From positions 5,084,001 to 5,148,000 of the forward strand of contig OX596335.1 in assembly GCA_951394405.1 (NCBI GenBank): 64,000 bases of DNA, written 5' to 3'. How positions within the stretch are numbered: position 1 is the stretch's first letter; the number at the start of each line of letters is the position of its first letter. Below the pieces are notes generated by a model. It was given only the letters and a program-made list of their open reading frames with translations. It searched no databases and was not told the DNA's origin. This document shows, in pieces, positions 44,013-53,953 of this stretch. The stretch is from Coprinellus micaceus (Eukaryota; Basidiomycota; Agaricomycetes; Agaricales; Psathyrellaceae). Both the position numbers and the translations under genes were made by a program.

Positions 44013-47000
44013 ATGGACTCTACCACTACGTCCTCGCCCATCATGCTCACGGCCTACACTGTGCAACAGTGGAAGTTCACTGTCGAGAACAAGGCCTTCG
44101 ACCTCAACGCCTACGGCATCCTCACTGGGGAAGAGAAAAAACCTGGGAGCAATGCCGACGACAAGGTCAAGTCCGACTATGCCAGTCGCCGCTCCAAGCT
44201 CATCAGCTACGTCCGGTCTACTCTCGACCACTCCCAACTCGAGACCGTCCTCTCTGGCATCCAAGTCACCGACATCGCTGCTATCTGGGAGAAGCTCTTG
44301 GAAACCTACCAGCCCAAGACTTCTGGCTCTCGCATCAGTGTCCTTCAGGAGATGATGGCACTTCGAATGAGGTCCTCGGGTTTTGAGAAGGAGACCTACT
44401 CTGACTTCGGATCGCGTTGCATGGCACACGCCTCACGTCTCACTGCGCTCCTCCCGCAAGGAGCAGAATACCTTCCAGAGACAACACAGTCCGTCACCAT
44501 CTCCTCCCAAACGACATCGGACGGAGCAACAACGACGATTCAATCCACCAGTCGGGGAGCACATGAACTCCTTACGCCCTCTGCTTTCGAGGAAGGATAC
44601 ACGGCTGCTCATCTCGCACGCGATCTTGCAATCAGCATGATCCCCATTGGTCTTGGCAAGGATGACACCATCCTCCGCAATACACTCAACCACATCTCCA
44701 CTGGGGACGACAATCCCCTTGAAGTCCTCGATCACCTTCGCAAGGCCGACTCCCTCGCTCGCAACACTCAGCTTGCTGAGGGGACGTCCGCCGCTCTTCA
44801 GGTAGCTACAGCTGCCCCGAAGAAGAAGGCGAAGTACAGGTGCAAGGTCCACGTTTGGCAGAACACGCATGAGGACAAGGACTGCCGCGTCCAGAACTCC
44901 CAGAAGGCCAAGATCGCTGAGACACCTACCACAGCAGCGACTGCTGAGGAGAGCGTCATGATGGCCAGTGTTGCCCACGTCGCAAGTCCCCTTATCCGTC
45001 GAGCTCGTAACAACCCCACTAATACTTCCTGGAACCCAGACTCAGGTGCAACCTCACATATGACACCCAATCGCAAGTGGATCCGTAACATGGTTGCGGT
45101 GAAAATTGCTGTGTCTCTCGCCAACAACGAGATCGTCTGGGCTACAGGAAAGGGGGAAGTACGTTTCACGCCTCGTATATACGGAAAAGTTGGCCAAACT
45201 GTGATATTCAACGATGTACTATATGTTTCCGCACTTCGCAATAACCTATTCTCGATCCTCTCCGTTGTTAAGAAGAGCAAAATGCGCGTCGTAATTGAAG
45301 GAGACTCGCTTGACTTCTTCAAGAATGGCGAGCTACTCCTAACAGCTACCATCGACGGAACTGTTGGCTCTCTCAATGGGACAACGCTCGAGAACACAGA
45401 GACGGAGGCAGCCTACATCTCCAAGATTGAGAAGGAACTATTACATCAGAGGTTAGGGCACATTGGGAAGGACCGTCTGGAGACGCTTATGCGCCAAGAC
45501 TTGGCCACTGGCATCCTGGTGAAAGAGGGCACGCAACTCAACGACACCTGCGAACACTGCATTGCAGGGAAGCAACATCGGGATCCATTCCCAAAACTAT
45601 CAGCGAATCGCTCAACAGAGCTCCTTGGACGGATTCACTCGGACCTCCATGGACCCCTCGCTGTACAGACACCAATTGGCTATCGATACTGGATCACATT
45701 CATTGATGACCACTCATGGTTCAAGGAGGTCGCCCTCCTGAAACACAAGAGTGACGCATTCCAAGCCTTCAAAGACTTTGTTGCCAAGAGTGAGCGAAAG
45801 CTCGGCACAAAGGTCAAGGAACTTTGTGATGACAAAGGAGGGGAATACATGGGGAACGACTTCATTCAATGGTGCAAGGGACTTGGTATCGCACGGCAAC
45901 ACACAGTTAAAGCCACACCTCAACAGAACGGTGTCAGCGAACGACTCAATCGCACGCTAACTGAAGGGGTCATTGCCATGCTCAACCAAGCACGCCTTCC
46001 CATGATGTTCTGGGGTGCAGCTGTACTCTATTACACAGACATCCTGAATGCGACCCCATCCTCTACATTATCGAATACTACCTCCTATGAAGTCTGGCAT
46101 AGAGCAAAGCCCGATCTGTCCATGCACCGAGTATTTGGCTGCCGCGTATACGTCCATGTATTGCGCAAGGACCGCAAGAACCTCCAGTCACACACGGAGC
46201 CTTGTGTCTTTATCGGCTTTGAACCAGGCTACAAAGGCTGGAAATGCTACAATCCAGTGACGAAGAAGATCACCATATCCCGGGATGTTATCTTCGCTGA
46301 AAGCACCTTCCCTGGTCTCTCGACCGTAGGGAATGAACAGGCATACACGCCTATAGGCATTAGGGACATCTGGCCAGACGCCGATCTCGAACCGGAGAAT
46401 CCACCTCTTGCACCACCTCATGCTCCCATCGCGCCACCACCGCCTCCCCACGACCATCCAGATGATGGATCAGACGAGAGCGACAATGATGACGATGGAG
46501 ACCAAGCAGCACCTCGGACTCCCGAGCGACCTCCTAAAACTGAGCCTAAGACGCCAGCCACACAGCAACCGTCTGTCCATCCGTCAATTCCACCTACTCC
46601 TACGAAACGGGATCCCTCATCTACTCCCTCAATGAAACAGCTGCTACCAATACCTGCCTTGTTCCCAGGGCTCCCTGCACCAGCTGAGGATGGACCCATG
46701 TTCCCAGAACTACCTCCTCCAGCACCAGTCGCACCTCCAGCACCTGCCCAGAAACGCACCCGGCCACCTCCCCCTCCCCCTCGCGAATCAATCCCTCGCA
46801 AGGCGAAAGTTCCGAAAGCTCCACCGCTAGTAGCACAAAGCTCCCGGCCCGTACGGAAAACGGCAACGACCGTCAAGGACTACCAGCTCGCGAGTGGAAA
46901 AGGGAGACGCGGTACAATTCCAGTGGCCAGGCGTGAAGGGGGTGAACAGGTAGCAGATCGAGGGGGTGCACAGAGAAACAATCAGCTACCCGAAACAGAG

Positions 47001-48827
47001 GATGAGGATGAGGATGAAGACGACGATGAAGACGACGAACCTGTACAACCCATTGCAGCTGAGGACTTTGACCTTGACGACGAACCTGTAGACATGGAAG
47101 ATGCACTACGTGCCACCAGTATACTTGATTCTCTCATCAGTCTATACCACGTCCCCCTGGAAGAGACCCTGACTCTCGACCAAGGCATGGAAATGGCATT
47201 CTACATGGCACAGGACAAAGCACTAGGAGCGGCTACACGCCGTCCAGGAGATGCGCCTCGGACACACTGGGAAGCCTTTGCAGGACCAGATGGTGAACAC
47301 TGGCAGACCGCAGCACAGGTTGAGATTGACGCCCTAACCACCAATGGCACTTGGGAACTAGTCGAACTACCAGAGGGACGAAAGGTCGTCGGATCACGAT
47401 GGGTCTTCCTCATCAAACGAAAGGCAGATGGCACAATCGACCGCTACAAGGCTCGACTTGTCGCCAAGGGATACTCCCAAATGCCTGGAGTAGACTACGA
47501 TCAGACATGGGCACCTGCATCTCGTCTCACATCAATCCGTGCGATCTTCGCCCAAGCCGCCATGGAAGGACACTTCATCGAGACCATCGACGTCGACAAT
47601 GCCTACCTCAACGGAACAATCGAGGAGCAATACGAAGTCTACATGGAGCAAGCGCCAGGGTTTGAGATCAAGAATCCAGACTCAAAGGGACGGAGATGGG
47701 TGTGCCGGCTAAAGAAAGGTTTATATGGCTTGAAACAGAGCGGACGACTATGGTACCAAAAGCTAGCATCAGAACTTGAAGCGATCGGATTCACCCAAAT
47801 AAAGTCTGACCCAGCTATCTATGTCTGGGAGATGGATGGGACCCGCATTGTTGTACCAGTCTTCGTTGACGACATCACCATAACCTCGAAAAGCCAAGAA
47901 AAGATCCAATGGCTCAAGGACTCCCTCGCCAAGGTCTTCAAGATCAAGGATCTCGGACCCACCTCGTACCTGCTTGGAATCAAGGTTGACTACGACCGCG
48001 AGAACCGAGTCATGCGCCTATCCCAGACTCAATACATCCTCGACATGCTTGCGCGATTCAAGATGGAGGACTGCTACCCAGTAGGAACTCCAATGGATCC
48101 AGGAAGCGGTGCTACCCTCACCAAGTACATTCCAAACAAGGCTGACGACGAGATGATGAAGAATGTCCCATACATGAATGCCATCGGCGCCCTGATATAT
48201 CTTATGATTGCAACACGCCCTGACATCGCCTACGCTGTTGCCAAACTAGCCCAATACAACTCCAACCCCGGACCTATGCATTGGAAAGCAGTCAAGCACC
48301 TATTCCGTTACCTCAAGGGAACCAAAGATCTGAAGCTCACCTATCGTAACAACGGTAGCAAGATGTCTTCGGAACTCTTCCAAGCATACAGCGACGCAGA
48401 TCATGCTGGGTGCCTTGACACGCGACAATCCACATCTGGATTTGTCATTAAAATGGGATCAGGAGCAGTTAGTTGGTCAGCAAAGAAGCAATCGACGGTG
48501 GCAGACTCCTCAACAGAGGCAGAGTACATCTCTGCGTCAAGCGCTGGAAGGGACATCATCTGGATGCGCACACTCCTGAAGGAACTTGGTCACGACGTCT
48601 CTACTCCCTCACCACTCATGGTCGACAACCAATCCGCACTCAAGGTTCTCCGGAACCCAGAACTCCACAGCCGAATGAAGCACATCGATATAAAGATGCA
48701 TTGGATTCGGGATGCTATCAAGCGAGGCGACATTACTGTTCACTTTTTATCTACTACCGATATATTTACTAAACCTTTACCCAAACCTGCCGTTGAACGT
48801 CATCGACTCGCTCTTGGACTCGAGTAA
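44013..48827 (+). CDS. Copia gag-pol polyprotein, 1604 residues
   Basis: A single frame from ATG 44013 to TAA 48825-48827. An upstream in-frame extension to 43908 has no ATG. Gag covers about residues 1-310. A Cys/His-poor KYRCKVHVW...DKDCRV stretch stands where a zinc knuckle is expected. Protease DSGATSHMT starts at D343. The GAG-pre-integrase HHCC begins at H478 and ends CEHCIAGK. Integrase DDE is at about D544, D606 and E642, followed by a Pro-rich linker (about 820-1010). The Copia RT has WVFLIKRKADG, IDVDNAYLNG and the catalytic FVDD at 1284-1287. RNase H has YSDADHAG, SSTEAEY and VDNQSA, ending IFTKPLPK. Every catalytic motif is present, so the protein looks functional. Reaction: copies element RNA to cDNA and inserts it in the host genome. 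Confidence 0.95.
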   Translation: MDSTTTSSPIMLTAYTVQQWKFTVENKAFDLNAYGILTGEEKKPGSNADDKVKSDYASRRSKLISYVRSTLDHSQLETVLSGIQVTDIAAIWEKLLETYQPKTSGSRISVLQEMMALRMRSSGFEKETYSDFGSRCMAHASRLTALLPQGAEYLPETTQSVTISSQTTSDGATTTIQSTSRGAHELLTPSAFEEGYTAAHLARDLAISMIPIGLGKDDTILRNTLNHISTGDDNPLEVLDHLRKADSLARNTQLAEGTSAALQVATAAPKKKAKYRCKVHVWQNTHEDKDCRVQNSQKAKIAETPTTAATAEESVMMASVAHVASPLIRRARNNPTNTSWNPDSGATSHMTPNRKWIRNMVAVKIAVSLANNEIVWATGKGEVRFTPRIYGKVGQTVIFNDVLYVSALRNNLFSILSVVKKSKMRVVIEGDSLDFFKNGELLLTATIDGTVGSLNGTTLENTETEAAYISKIEKELLHQRLGHIGKDRLETLMRQDLATGILVKEGTQLNDTCEHCIAGKQHRDPFPKLSANRSTELLGRIHSDLHGPLAVQTPIGYRYWITFIDDHSWFKEVALLKHKSDAFQAFKDFVAKSERKLGTKVKELCDDKGGEYMGNDFIQWCKGLGIARQHTVKATPQQNGVSERLNRTLTEGVIAMLNQARLPMMFWGAAVLYYTDILNATPSSTLSNTTSYEVWHRAKPDLSMHRVFGCRVYVHVLRKDRKNLQSHTEPCVFIGFEPGYKGWKCYNPVTKKITISRDVIFAESTFPGLSTVGNEQAYTPIGIRDIWPDADLEPENPPLAPPHAPIAPPPPPHDHPDDGSDESDNDDDGDQAAPRTPERPPKTEPKTPATQQPSVHPSIPPTPTKRDPSSTPSMKQLLPIPALFPGLPAPAEDGPMFPELPPPAPVAPPAPAQKRTRPPPPPPRESIPRKAKVPKAPPLVAQSSRPVRKTATTVKDYQLASGKGRRGTIPVARREGGEQVADRGGAQRNNQLPETEDEDEDEDDDEDDEPVQPIAAEDFDLDDEPVDMEDALRATSILDSLISLYHVPLEETLTLDQGMEMAFYMAQDKALGAATRRPGDAPRTHWEAFAGPDGEHWQTAAQVEIDALTTNGTWELVELPEGRKVVGSRWVFLIKRKADGTIDRYKARLVAKGYSQMPGVDYDQTWAPASRLTSIRAIFAQAAMEGHFIETIDVDNAYLNGTIEEQYEVYMEQAPGFEIKNPDSKGRRWVCRLKKGLYGLKQSGRLWYQKLASELEAIGFTQIKSDPAIYVWEMDGTRIVVPVFVDDITITSKSQEKIQWLKDSLAKVFKIKDLGPTSYLLGIKVDYDRENRVMRLSQTQYILDMLARFKMEDCYPVGTPMDPGSGATLTKYIPNKADDEMMKNVPYMNAIGALIYLMIATRPDIAYAVAKLAQYNSNPGPMHWKAVKHLFRYLKGTKDLKLTYRNNGSKMSSELFQAYSDADHAGCLDTRQSTSGFVIKMGSGAVSWSAKKQSTVADSSTEAEYISASSAGRDIIWMRTLLKELGHDVSTPSPLMVDNQSALKVLRNPELHSRMKHIDIKMHWIRDAIKRGDITVHFLSTTDIFTKPLPKPAVERHRLALGLE

Positions 48828-48845
48828 ATACAGAGACATTACATT

Positions 48846-48852
48846 GAGGGGG
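48846..48852 (+). promoter_or_regulatory. polypurine tract
   Basis: GAGGGGG, two bases before the 3' LTR, the expected plus-strand primer. Confidence 0.75.
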
Positions 48853-48854
48853 TG

Positions 48855-49237
48855 TGTTGGAAGACAATGCTCATGTCAACTCTATCTCTACAAAGAATAC
48901 CTCTATTTCGAATGTTTTACTTATCTTCTATTGTTCTACAGAGAACAACAACCACCTTGTATTATTCCCATTATACTTGCACTTATTGTTCTCTTATCTC
49001 CACCTTCTCTCCATTCACTGCTATTGTTCTCTACTTATGGAACGTCTATTGTTCTTTCTTATTGTTCCGCATATAGGTTATCTATTGTTCTCCACAGTAT
49101 ATAGTCCACACTGTAAGTGGGTGAGTCCCCATCGAACTCTCCCCACTTACAGGTGCGTATCTTGTATACTCTACTTACTTTCAATCTAATATCGAACTCT
49201 CCCCACTTACAGTGGGTCATACTTGCATCGTTCTACA
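48855..49237 (+). repeat. 3' LTR of the Copia element (383 bp)
   Basis: Same as 43042-43424 except for one base at 49007. It ends TTCTACA and is followed by the right GGAAG target copy. Confidence 0.95.
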
Positions 49238-49242
49238 GGAAG
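49238..49242. repeat. target site duplication GGAAG, right copy
   Basis: Second copy of the duplicated target; the RNase H frame of the DIRS-like pol continues directly after it. Confidence 0.95.
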
Positions 49243-49713
49243 GCAGATGGTCGCGACATCGGATGGGCAGAAGCAGTCGGTTTCTTCCTTCTGGCTAGCA
49301 CTCTCACAGCCGTCTTCCCAGACAGAAAGGCCGACACCCACTATAGGGTCTATGGGGACAACAAGGGCGTCGTGGAAGGGTGGTGGAATGGAAGGAGCCG
49401 AAACTGGAAAACCAACCTCATCTTCCGCCAAATCCATACCTTATGCAGCAGCGAGAATGTCACCCTCCACACCAGATATGTCGTCAGTGGAGAAAACCCA
49501 GCAGACGCACCATCACGAGGTATCTACGGCCCACCAGATCAAGTCCTCCCAAGAGTTAGAATTCCAGAAGAGCTTGAGCCATTTATCATCGACTATGACG
49601 AACCTCTCACTGCAACTGAACACCGCTTACTGCGACGAACTACGCAAGTCCATCCGACCACAACCTCAACCCCCCAAAGCCGTCAACAACGAACCCAAGC
49701 AACTCACCCTTGT

Positions 49714-49913
49714 NNNNNNNNNNNNNNNNNNNNNNNNNNNNNNNNNNNNNNNNNNNNNNNNNNNNNNNNNNNNNNNNNNNNNNNNNNNNNNNNNNNNNNN
49801 NNNNNNNNNNNNNNNNNNNNNNNNNNNNNNNNNNNNNNNNNNNNNNNNNNNNNNNNNNNNNNNNNNNNNNNNNNNNNNNNNNNNNNNNNNNNNNNNNNNN
49901 NNNNNNNNNNNNN
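49714..49913. other. assembly gap, 200 N
   Basis: Exactly 200 N, so probably a placeholder of unknown true length. It removes the 3' part of the DIRS-like pol. Confidence 0.98.
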
Positions 49914-50644
49914 GGGCTTGTTCAGCCATTCTACCGGCAACAAGGGGTGCTGCGAAAGGTGGAAGCTCGTAGGGATGCAACTCACAGTGAAAGAAATAAG
50001 GGGATGTCGAGTGAGCGAGGTGATATGACGGAACGGCTCTTCCAAATCCGGGAATAAATCGGGGATAGCGAACCATATCTACCTAATATGGCTTATCAAA
50101 CCCTGGGATGAGTGAGATCTCAGATTCGGGCGGTTGGGTGGCAACGCCCCCCAAATCGCGGATTGTTATTTTAGTGAAGGGATGACCGACCGTCGCATCA
50201 CAGGTGTCTAAGACCTTTTCACTCTCGGAAATATGATCCTCTCAGAGATCCACAAAAGTCTCAGCCATGTAAGCTTCGAAATCTGGGGGTGCGATTCGAT
50301 CGCGTGGACGGGTAGAGGCCAGAGGTAAACAGAAATGGAAATCAAGAACCAACGTCCGGAAACTCGCACCGAGGGAGTGGGACGCGGAAGCATATACCCT
50401 AATCCCCAAAAGGAACTTGCGATACCGATTCTATGAACATGTCATTTGACCCTTCTAGTATAAATGAGCCCGGCCGATGGGCGCCTAAATAGCGACACCA
50501 TCACCAAGCTCCGAACACGCTCCGAAAAACCGCACGCGCAGTATATGGGGGTCGAAGACAGGCAGCAGAACCCCATCACACGGACCGCGCATTTGGAGAA
50601 CAAGAAATCGCCATCGTACCTCAGAAATATTGCCTCCCTGTTCA
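49914..50644. other. flank after the gap, no supported gene
   Basis: Could hold the 3' end of the DIRS-like element, but no recombinase motif is seen. A TATAAATG element at about 50459-50466 may belong to the next gene. Confidence 0.4.
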
Positions 50645-51208
50645 ATGTTCTGTGGTGACACCCGCTCAGCCTCCACGCGGCCGAACCAGACCTCGGTGGC
50701 ACACACCGAACAAGGGGAATGCCCTCACCTTCGCGCTCAGCTCGCTCAGGCCAAACAAATTGCCAAGCTCCGGTGCACGATCGCCTACTTAGCAATGGAG
50801 AAAAGCGGGTACCGCATGGAGATTGAGCAGCACAAACGCTCAGTTGAATATGCGATTCGTCACGAAGATGAGCAACACGACATGGTAGCGGCCAGAATCG
50901 ATGCACTCAGCAAGACCATTGGGAATATGGCGCGTACCTTTCGGGACATGGCGGCACGGTGTGGCCGCCCCACTAGCGACCCTCAGACCTTTATGGACGA
51001 GCTGAGTGGGGAGCTCTGGGAGGCCAGCAAGAATTTGGACGACCTCCAGAAAGAGGAGCTCTCCGGCTACCACCAGTGGCTGTCGGAGAGACCTAAGCGA
51101 CTCCAGGATATTCTCCTTGCGGGGTTTGGAAAGGCATCAATCATTGAGGAGGGGAGCGACGACGAGATTCCTGAGCTGAAGGAATCGACGGACGAAGCGA
51201 GCCAATAG
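50645..51208 (+). CDS. small coiled-coil protein, paralogue 1 (187 residues)
   Basis: Single exon, ATG 50645 to TAG. A Ser/Thr-rich start with ECPHL precedes a long helix (about residues 30-110). It includes EDEQHDMVAARIDALSKTIG and NMARTFRDM, then a second helical part and an acidic tail (EEGSDDEIPELKE). The block EQH(D/N)(M/L)(V/I)A..I..L..T(V/I)..(M/L)A..F recurs in the 53038 gene, and the CxxH start recurs in both sister genes. I know no family name. It lies in a KDZ transposon neighbourhood with TET/JBP genes, so it may be a passenger gene. A structural or DNA-complex role is inference. Confidence 0.6.
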   Translation: MFCGDTRSASTRPNQTSVAHTEQGECPHLRAQLAQAKQIAKLRCTIAYLAMEKSGYRMEIEQHKRSVEYAIRHEDEQHDMVAARIDALSKTIGNMARTFRDMAARCGRPTSDPQTFMDELSGELWEASKNLDDLQKEELSGYHQWLSERPKRLQDILLAGFGKASIIEEGSDDEIPELKESTDEASQ

Positions 51209-51597
51209 ATCCCTCCCAACTGTGTGTACGTCAGTCGCTGTGGACGCATGACATATCACTGATGATTGTTCACAGAAACTCATTCCGAGGTTACGAAACG
51301 CACCCTCTAATGTTGCCTGAGTGGAAGCTTGCTTGTAGTAAATTTTACGAAGTCGACATATCTGGAAAGACAAAGACAGATACACGGTGAAATAGATGAG
51401 GATCGGCCGAGAACCCACGCTCCCCATGGCCGGGACATGTCCAGAGAACGGAGTATCGAATGAGTGTGGTGTGAGAAGCAGCCATTCAATTCCTGCACCT
51501 CCGGTGGTGGTATAATCGAATACTGAAACCGTCTCCTGGTATAAGTAACGAACTAATACCTCTCCAATTCAATCTAAATCATACCCCTCAAGCAGAC
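51209..51597. other. spacer with TATA-like site
   Basis: TATAAGTA at 51540-51547 lies 51 bp before the next ATG. No gene is seen. Confidence 0.45.
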
Positions 51598-52164
51598 ATG
51601 TCTTTCGATGGCCACACCTCCACCAGCCCCATCGGCGAACAAGATGGGACGTCCTCAGACGAGGTGGGGGTTAGCAGCGCCCCATCCACACCGTGCCACT
51701 GTGCCAATCGATGGCTAGTGCAGATTCAGGCCAACCGCATCGCAACTCTCGAGCAGCTGTGTGACGAACTCGTGAGGGAGAAGGTCAAGATACATCGAAG
51801 GAAGGAGGATTATAAACACCGATACAAATTCTTGGAGGACGAAATTGGCCATTTCGTGGAGGAGAGGATGGCTTACCAACATCGATTCGATGGACACACC
51901 GGGTTCTTCAGCGGACAGTTACAGAAGATGGCGCTCGTCCTCACGCCGACCCCCACCGACGATACTGAGCAGCCTCAATGCTGCGATGTTCATGCAACGC
52001 CGCTCGCAGGTTACCTACAGCGTGCCCAAGTACGTTTCGAAAAGTGGATCACGGACGAAGGGCTCGCCCGAGATGCCTGGGCGGACATGGGGGAAGCACA
52101 CCGCCAACGATCCTCGCAAGCGACTCCTGCGAACCCAGGGGATTTGTCGGTGGATGAGGCATAG
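51598..52164 (+). CDS. small coiled-coil protein, paralogue 2 (188 residues)
   Basis: Single exon with a TATA-like site 51 bp upstream. It has the layout of its two sisters: acidic/Ser N-terminus, a Cys-His block (PCHCANRWL), then a long helix with Q.NRIATLEQLCDELVREK and EDEIGHFVEER. A second helical part follows, ending in a Ser/Ala/Asp tail. It matches the sisters in length (187-191) and in the spacing from the Cys block to the helix, but identity is low. No catalytic residues are seen. Function unknown. Confidence 0.6.
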   Translation: MSFDGHTSTSPIGEQDGTSSDEVGVSSAPSTPCHCANRWLVQIQANRIATLEQLCDELVREKVKIHRRKEDYKHRYKFLEDEIGHFVEERMAYQHRFDGHTGFFSGQLQKMALVLTPTPTDDTEQPQCCDVHATPLAGYLQRAQVRFEKWITDEGLARDAWADMGEAHRQRSSQATPANPGDLSVDEA

Positions 52165-53037
52165 ACCTCGCACAAAGGTATGTTCTTCGGATTATCCCAT
52201 TCCTGAGAAGCCTCATGCTGAGGGCAGGTGGTTGTTGATTAGGGTGCCTTTTGGGAGATGGAAGGCGTTACGCACCACATGTATTGCTGGATATTTTACA
52301 TTGAATCAAATGTTCGAATGGCTCATTGCGACTTCGAGTTCAGACCGCCCAATAATTCGGGCGAGGTAATACCATGTTTCCATCGCAAAAAAGAGCGTGA
52401 TCGAGGGGGCCGGGCGTGAGTCGGAGATCTCATCGGCCAGGATAACAGCGGAAGAGGGGACTTGTACAGTGAAATGCCTGGGGGATTACATTAAACCTTC
52501 TTGGGACCCACCCCAGATCGACAAGACGTGGGGATAGTGCGCCAGCCAGCACAAACTAAGTATCCATCAAGAATATGGCCCCACGCAGGAGGGACGGCCG
52601 AGGGAAACATTCTTCATAGCCTCCTGGCCGAAGTGAGCCTTCGCGAACAAGCGCATGAGACCACAATCAGGAAGATTCGAATCTAACCGGAAAACATAGC
52701 ACAAGCTGTGGAGAGTTATGTACCGGGCGCTCAGGGTGGTATGTCAAGTGGATGGTGGCTTGGGCGCCTAATTTGCGAAACGATTGAAGGACGCCGGATA
52801 AGACGAAGACTTCATACTCCTTGGGATTCCAAAGGATGGGAGACCCACACAGGGGGGCACATTACTTTGCCCTCGCCAGAATTCACCGGACCGTAGCGAA
52901 TGGTGACCCAGACGTTTGGCGGATCGATCAGGAGTGGATGGGCCGAAGTGAGAGCCGGCCGAACTCAATAAAATAGTAGGCCGCTGTCGAAGATACATCC
53001 ATACAGACCTTCCAGCCAAGTGTCCATTCACATAGCC
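52165..53037. other. spacer, no supported gene
   Basis: A short helical-looking frame near 52600-52686 might be a remnant of the coiled-coil family. AATAAAAT at about 52967-52974 is a TATA-like site for the next gene. Confidence 0.35.
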
Positions 53038-53613
53038 ATGCCCGCCAGTGACGCCTCCGAGAGCAGCTTGTCCTCCTTATCCTCTGACAGCAGCCCATCA
53101 CCAACGAACGAAGATCCGCAAGACGAGGTGCCCGGGTGCGAGCACTTGAACATTATACAATCCCAGTCTGCGACTATCCGAGCCTTGCAGTTGACCGTCG
53201 CCAGACTTGAGCTGCTCAAGACAGGCCTCGTCAATCGCAACATGCGTTTGAAGCGCACGGTCGAGGTCGCCAAGGAGGCCCTCAAAGACCAGGAGGAGCA
53301 GCATAACCTCATCGCCCAGAAGATCGGTGGTCTAACTGATACAGTGGAAGAGCTTGCCAAGGCGTTCAAGGAGATATCCAGCAGCGAGGCTATCGACGGT
53401 GATCCAGCGGAATGGATCACAACGGTGATCGCGATCTTCAGCACCACTCGCGATAAACTCGCGGTCGCGCAATCCAAGGAACAAGCGGAGCTCACCCAGT
53501 GGTTGCAAGCGCTTGCCACGAAGAGACAAGTGCTCATGGAGGCCGATAAGGTTTCCTCTAGCGACATTGAGTGCTCGGAGTGGGAGGATGACGAGGGCGA
53601 GACATCTGAGTAG
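53038..53613 (+). CDS. small coiled-coil protein, paralogue 3 (191 residues)
   Basis: Single exon, ATG 53038 to TAG. Order: Ser/Asp-rich start (SLSSLSSDSSPSP), GCEHL, a coiled coil with heptads from about residue 45 to 115 (RALQLTVARLELLKTGL, KDQEEQHNLIAQKIGGL), a helical C-terminal half, and an acidic end (SEWEDDEGETSE). It is clearly closest to the 50645 protein. It ends 340 bp before the TET/JBP-like gene at 53954 on the same strand. Confidence 0.65.
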   Translation: MPASDASESSLSSLSSDSSPSPTNEDPQDEVPGCEHLNIIQSQSATIRALQLTVARLELLKTGLVNRNMRLKRTVEVAKEALKDQEEQHNLIAQKIGGLTDTVEELAKAFKEISSSEAIDGDPAEWITTVIAIFSTTRDKLAVAQSKEQAELTQWLQALATKRQVLMEADKVSSSDIECSEWEDDEGETSE

Positions 53614-53953
53614 GCGAGACATGTTTGATGCGATAGCGATTTGACGGAGGAGCGGTGAGTCATCCCTACATGTCACAAGTCATTCCGCTGACGTACGCTC
53701 CTTAGCTATGCCTATGCTGGGTCAGGGAAAGGAAACCACATACATGTATTATATTGAGGGGGCAAAGTCTGAACTGCGTTGGTCGATGTATGAAAGCATT
53801 CCGTGATGAGCGTCCAGCGGTCTCCCGATACAAGCGGGGAACTTGAAACGGAGAAATCAAACTCCGCTGAGGAGCGAGTGGGCGAACTTCTTCCTTCCAG
53901 GAAGCATCCCTCACTGTTACTCGAGGCTTTGTTTCTTACGTCTCATATCCCGC

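Larger units (their letters stand above)
43042..49237 (+). mobile_element. complete Copia (Ty1) LTR retrotransposon, 6196 bp
   Basis: Two 383-bp LTRs with one mismatch, a primer site after the 5' LTR, a purine tract before the 3' LTR, one full-length polyprotein without stops, and a 5-bp target duplication. The near-identity of the LTRs shows a recent insertion, and the element is probably able to move. Confidence 0.95.
39667..49713 (+). mobile_element. DIRS-like retroelement, split by a Copia insertion and cut by an assembly gap
   Basis: Order: gag (39667-41579), pol with reverse transcriptase and RNase H (41293-43041, resumed at 49243-49713), then a 200-N gap. In Agaricomycetes this gag and this RT type (start PYKPDEWARQLWE) normally precede a tyrosine recombinase of the DIRS class; that is family knowledge from memory. 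The recombinase is not visible here and may lie in or beyond the gap. Ends of the element are not defined. Removing the Copia element and one target copy restores the RNase H reading frame. Confidence 0.65.
41293..49713 (+). pseudogene. DIRS-like pol (reverse transcriptase-RNase H), interrupted
   Basis: The pol frame is open from 41293. The recognisable protein starts near 41581 (LTPYKPDEWARQLWEAGMEE). RT motifs include GPFQTSPFSIIPKPGKPGKF, AVRDVKEAYRTIPLHHSQWP and the active-site-like KWVDDHIF. RNase H starts FSDASSEVGIGV and is broken at 43041, right after LLPGWK, by a Copia element. It resumes at 49243 with ADGRDIGWAEA, VYGDNKGVVEGWWNG and GENPADAPSRG, which carry the expected acidic residues. 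The frame runs to the N gap at 49714. Apart from the insertion I see no stop or frameshift, so the element was intact when hit. How pol is expressed after gag (frameshift or re-initiation) is not clear. Confidence 0.75.
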
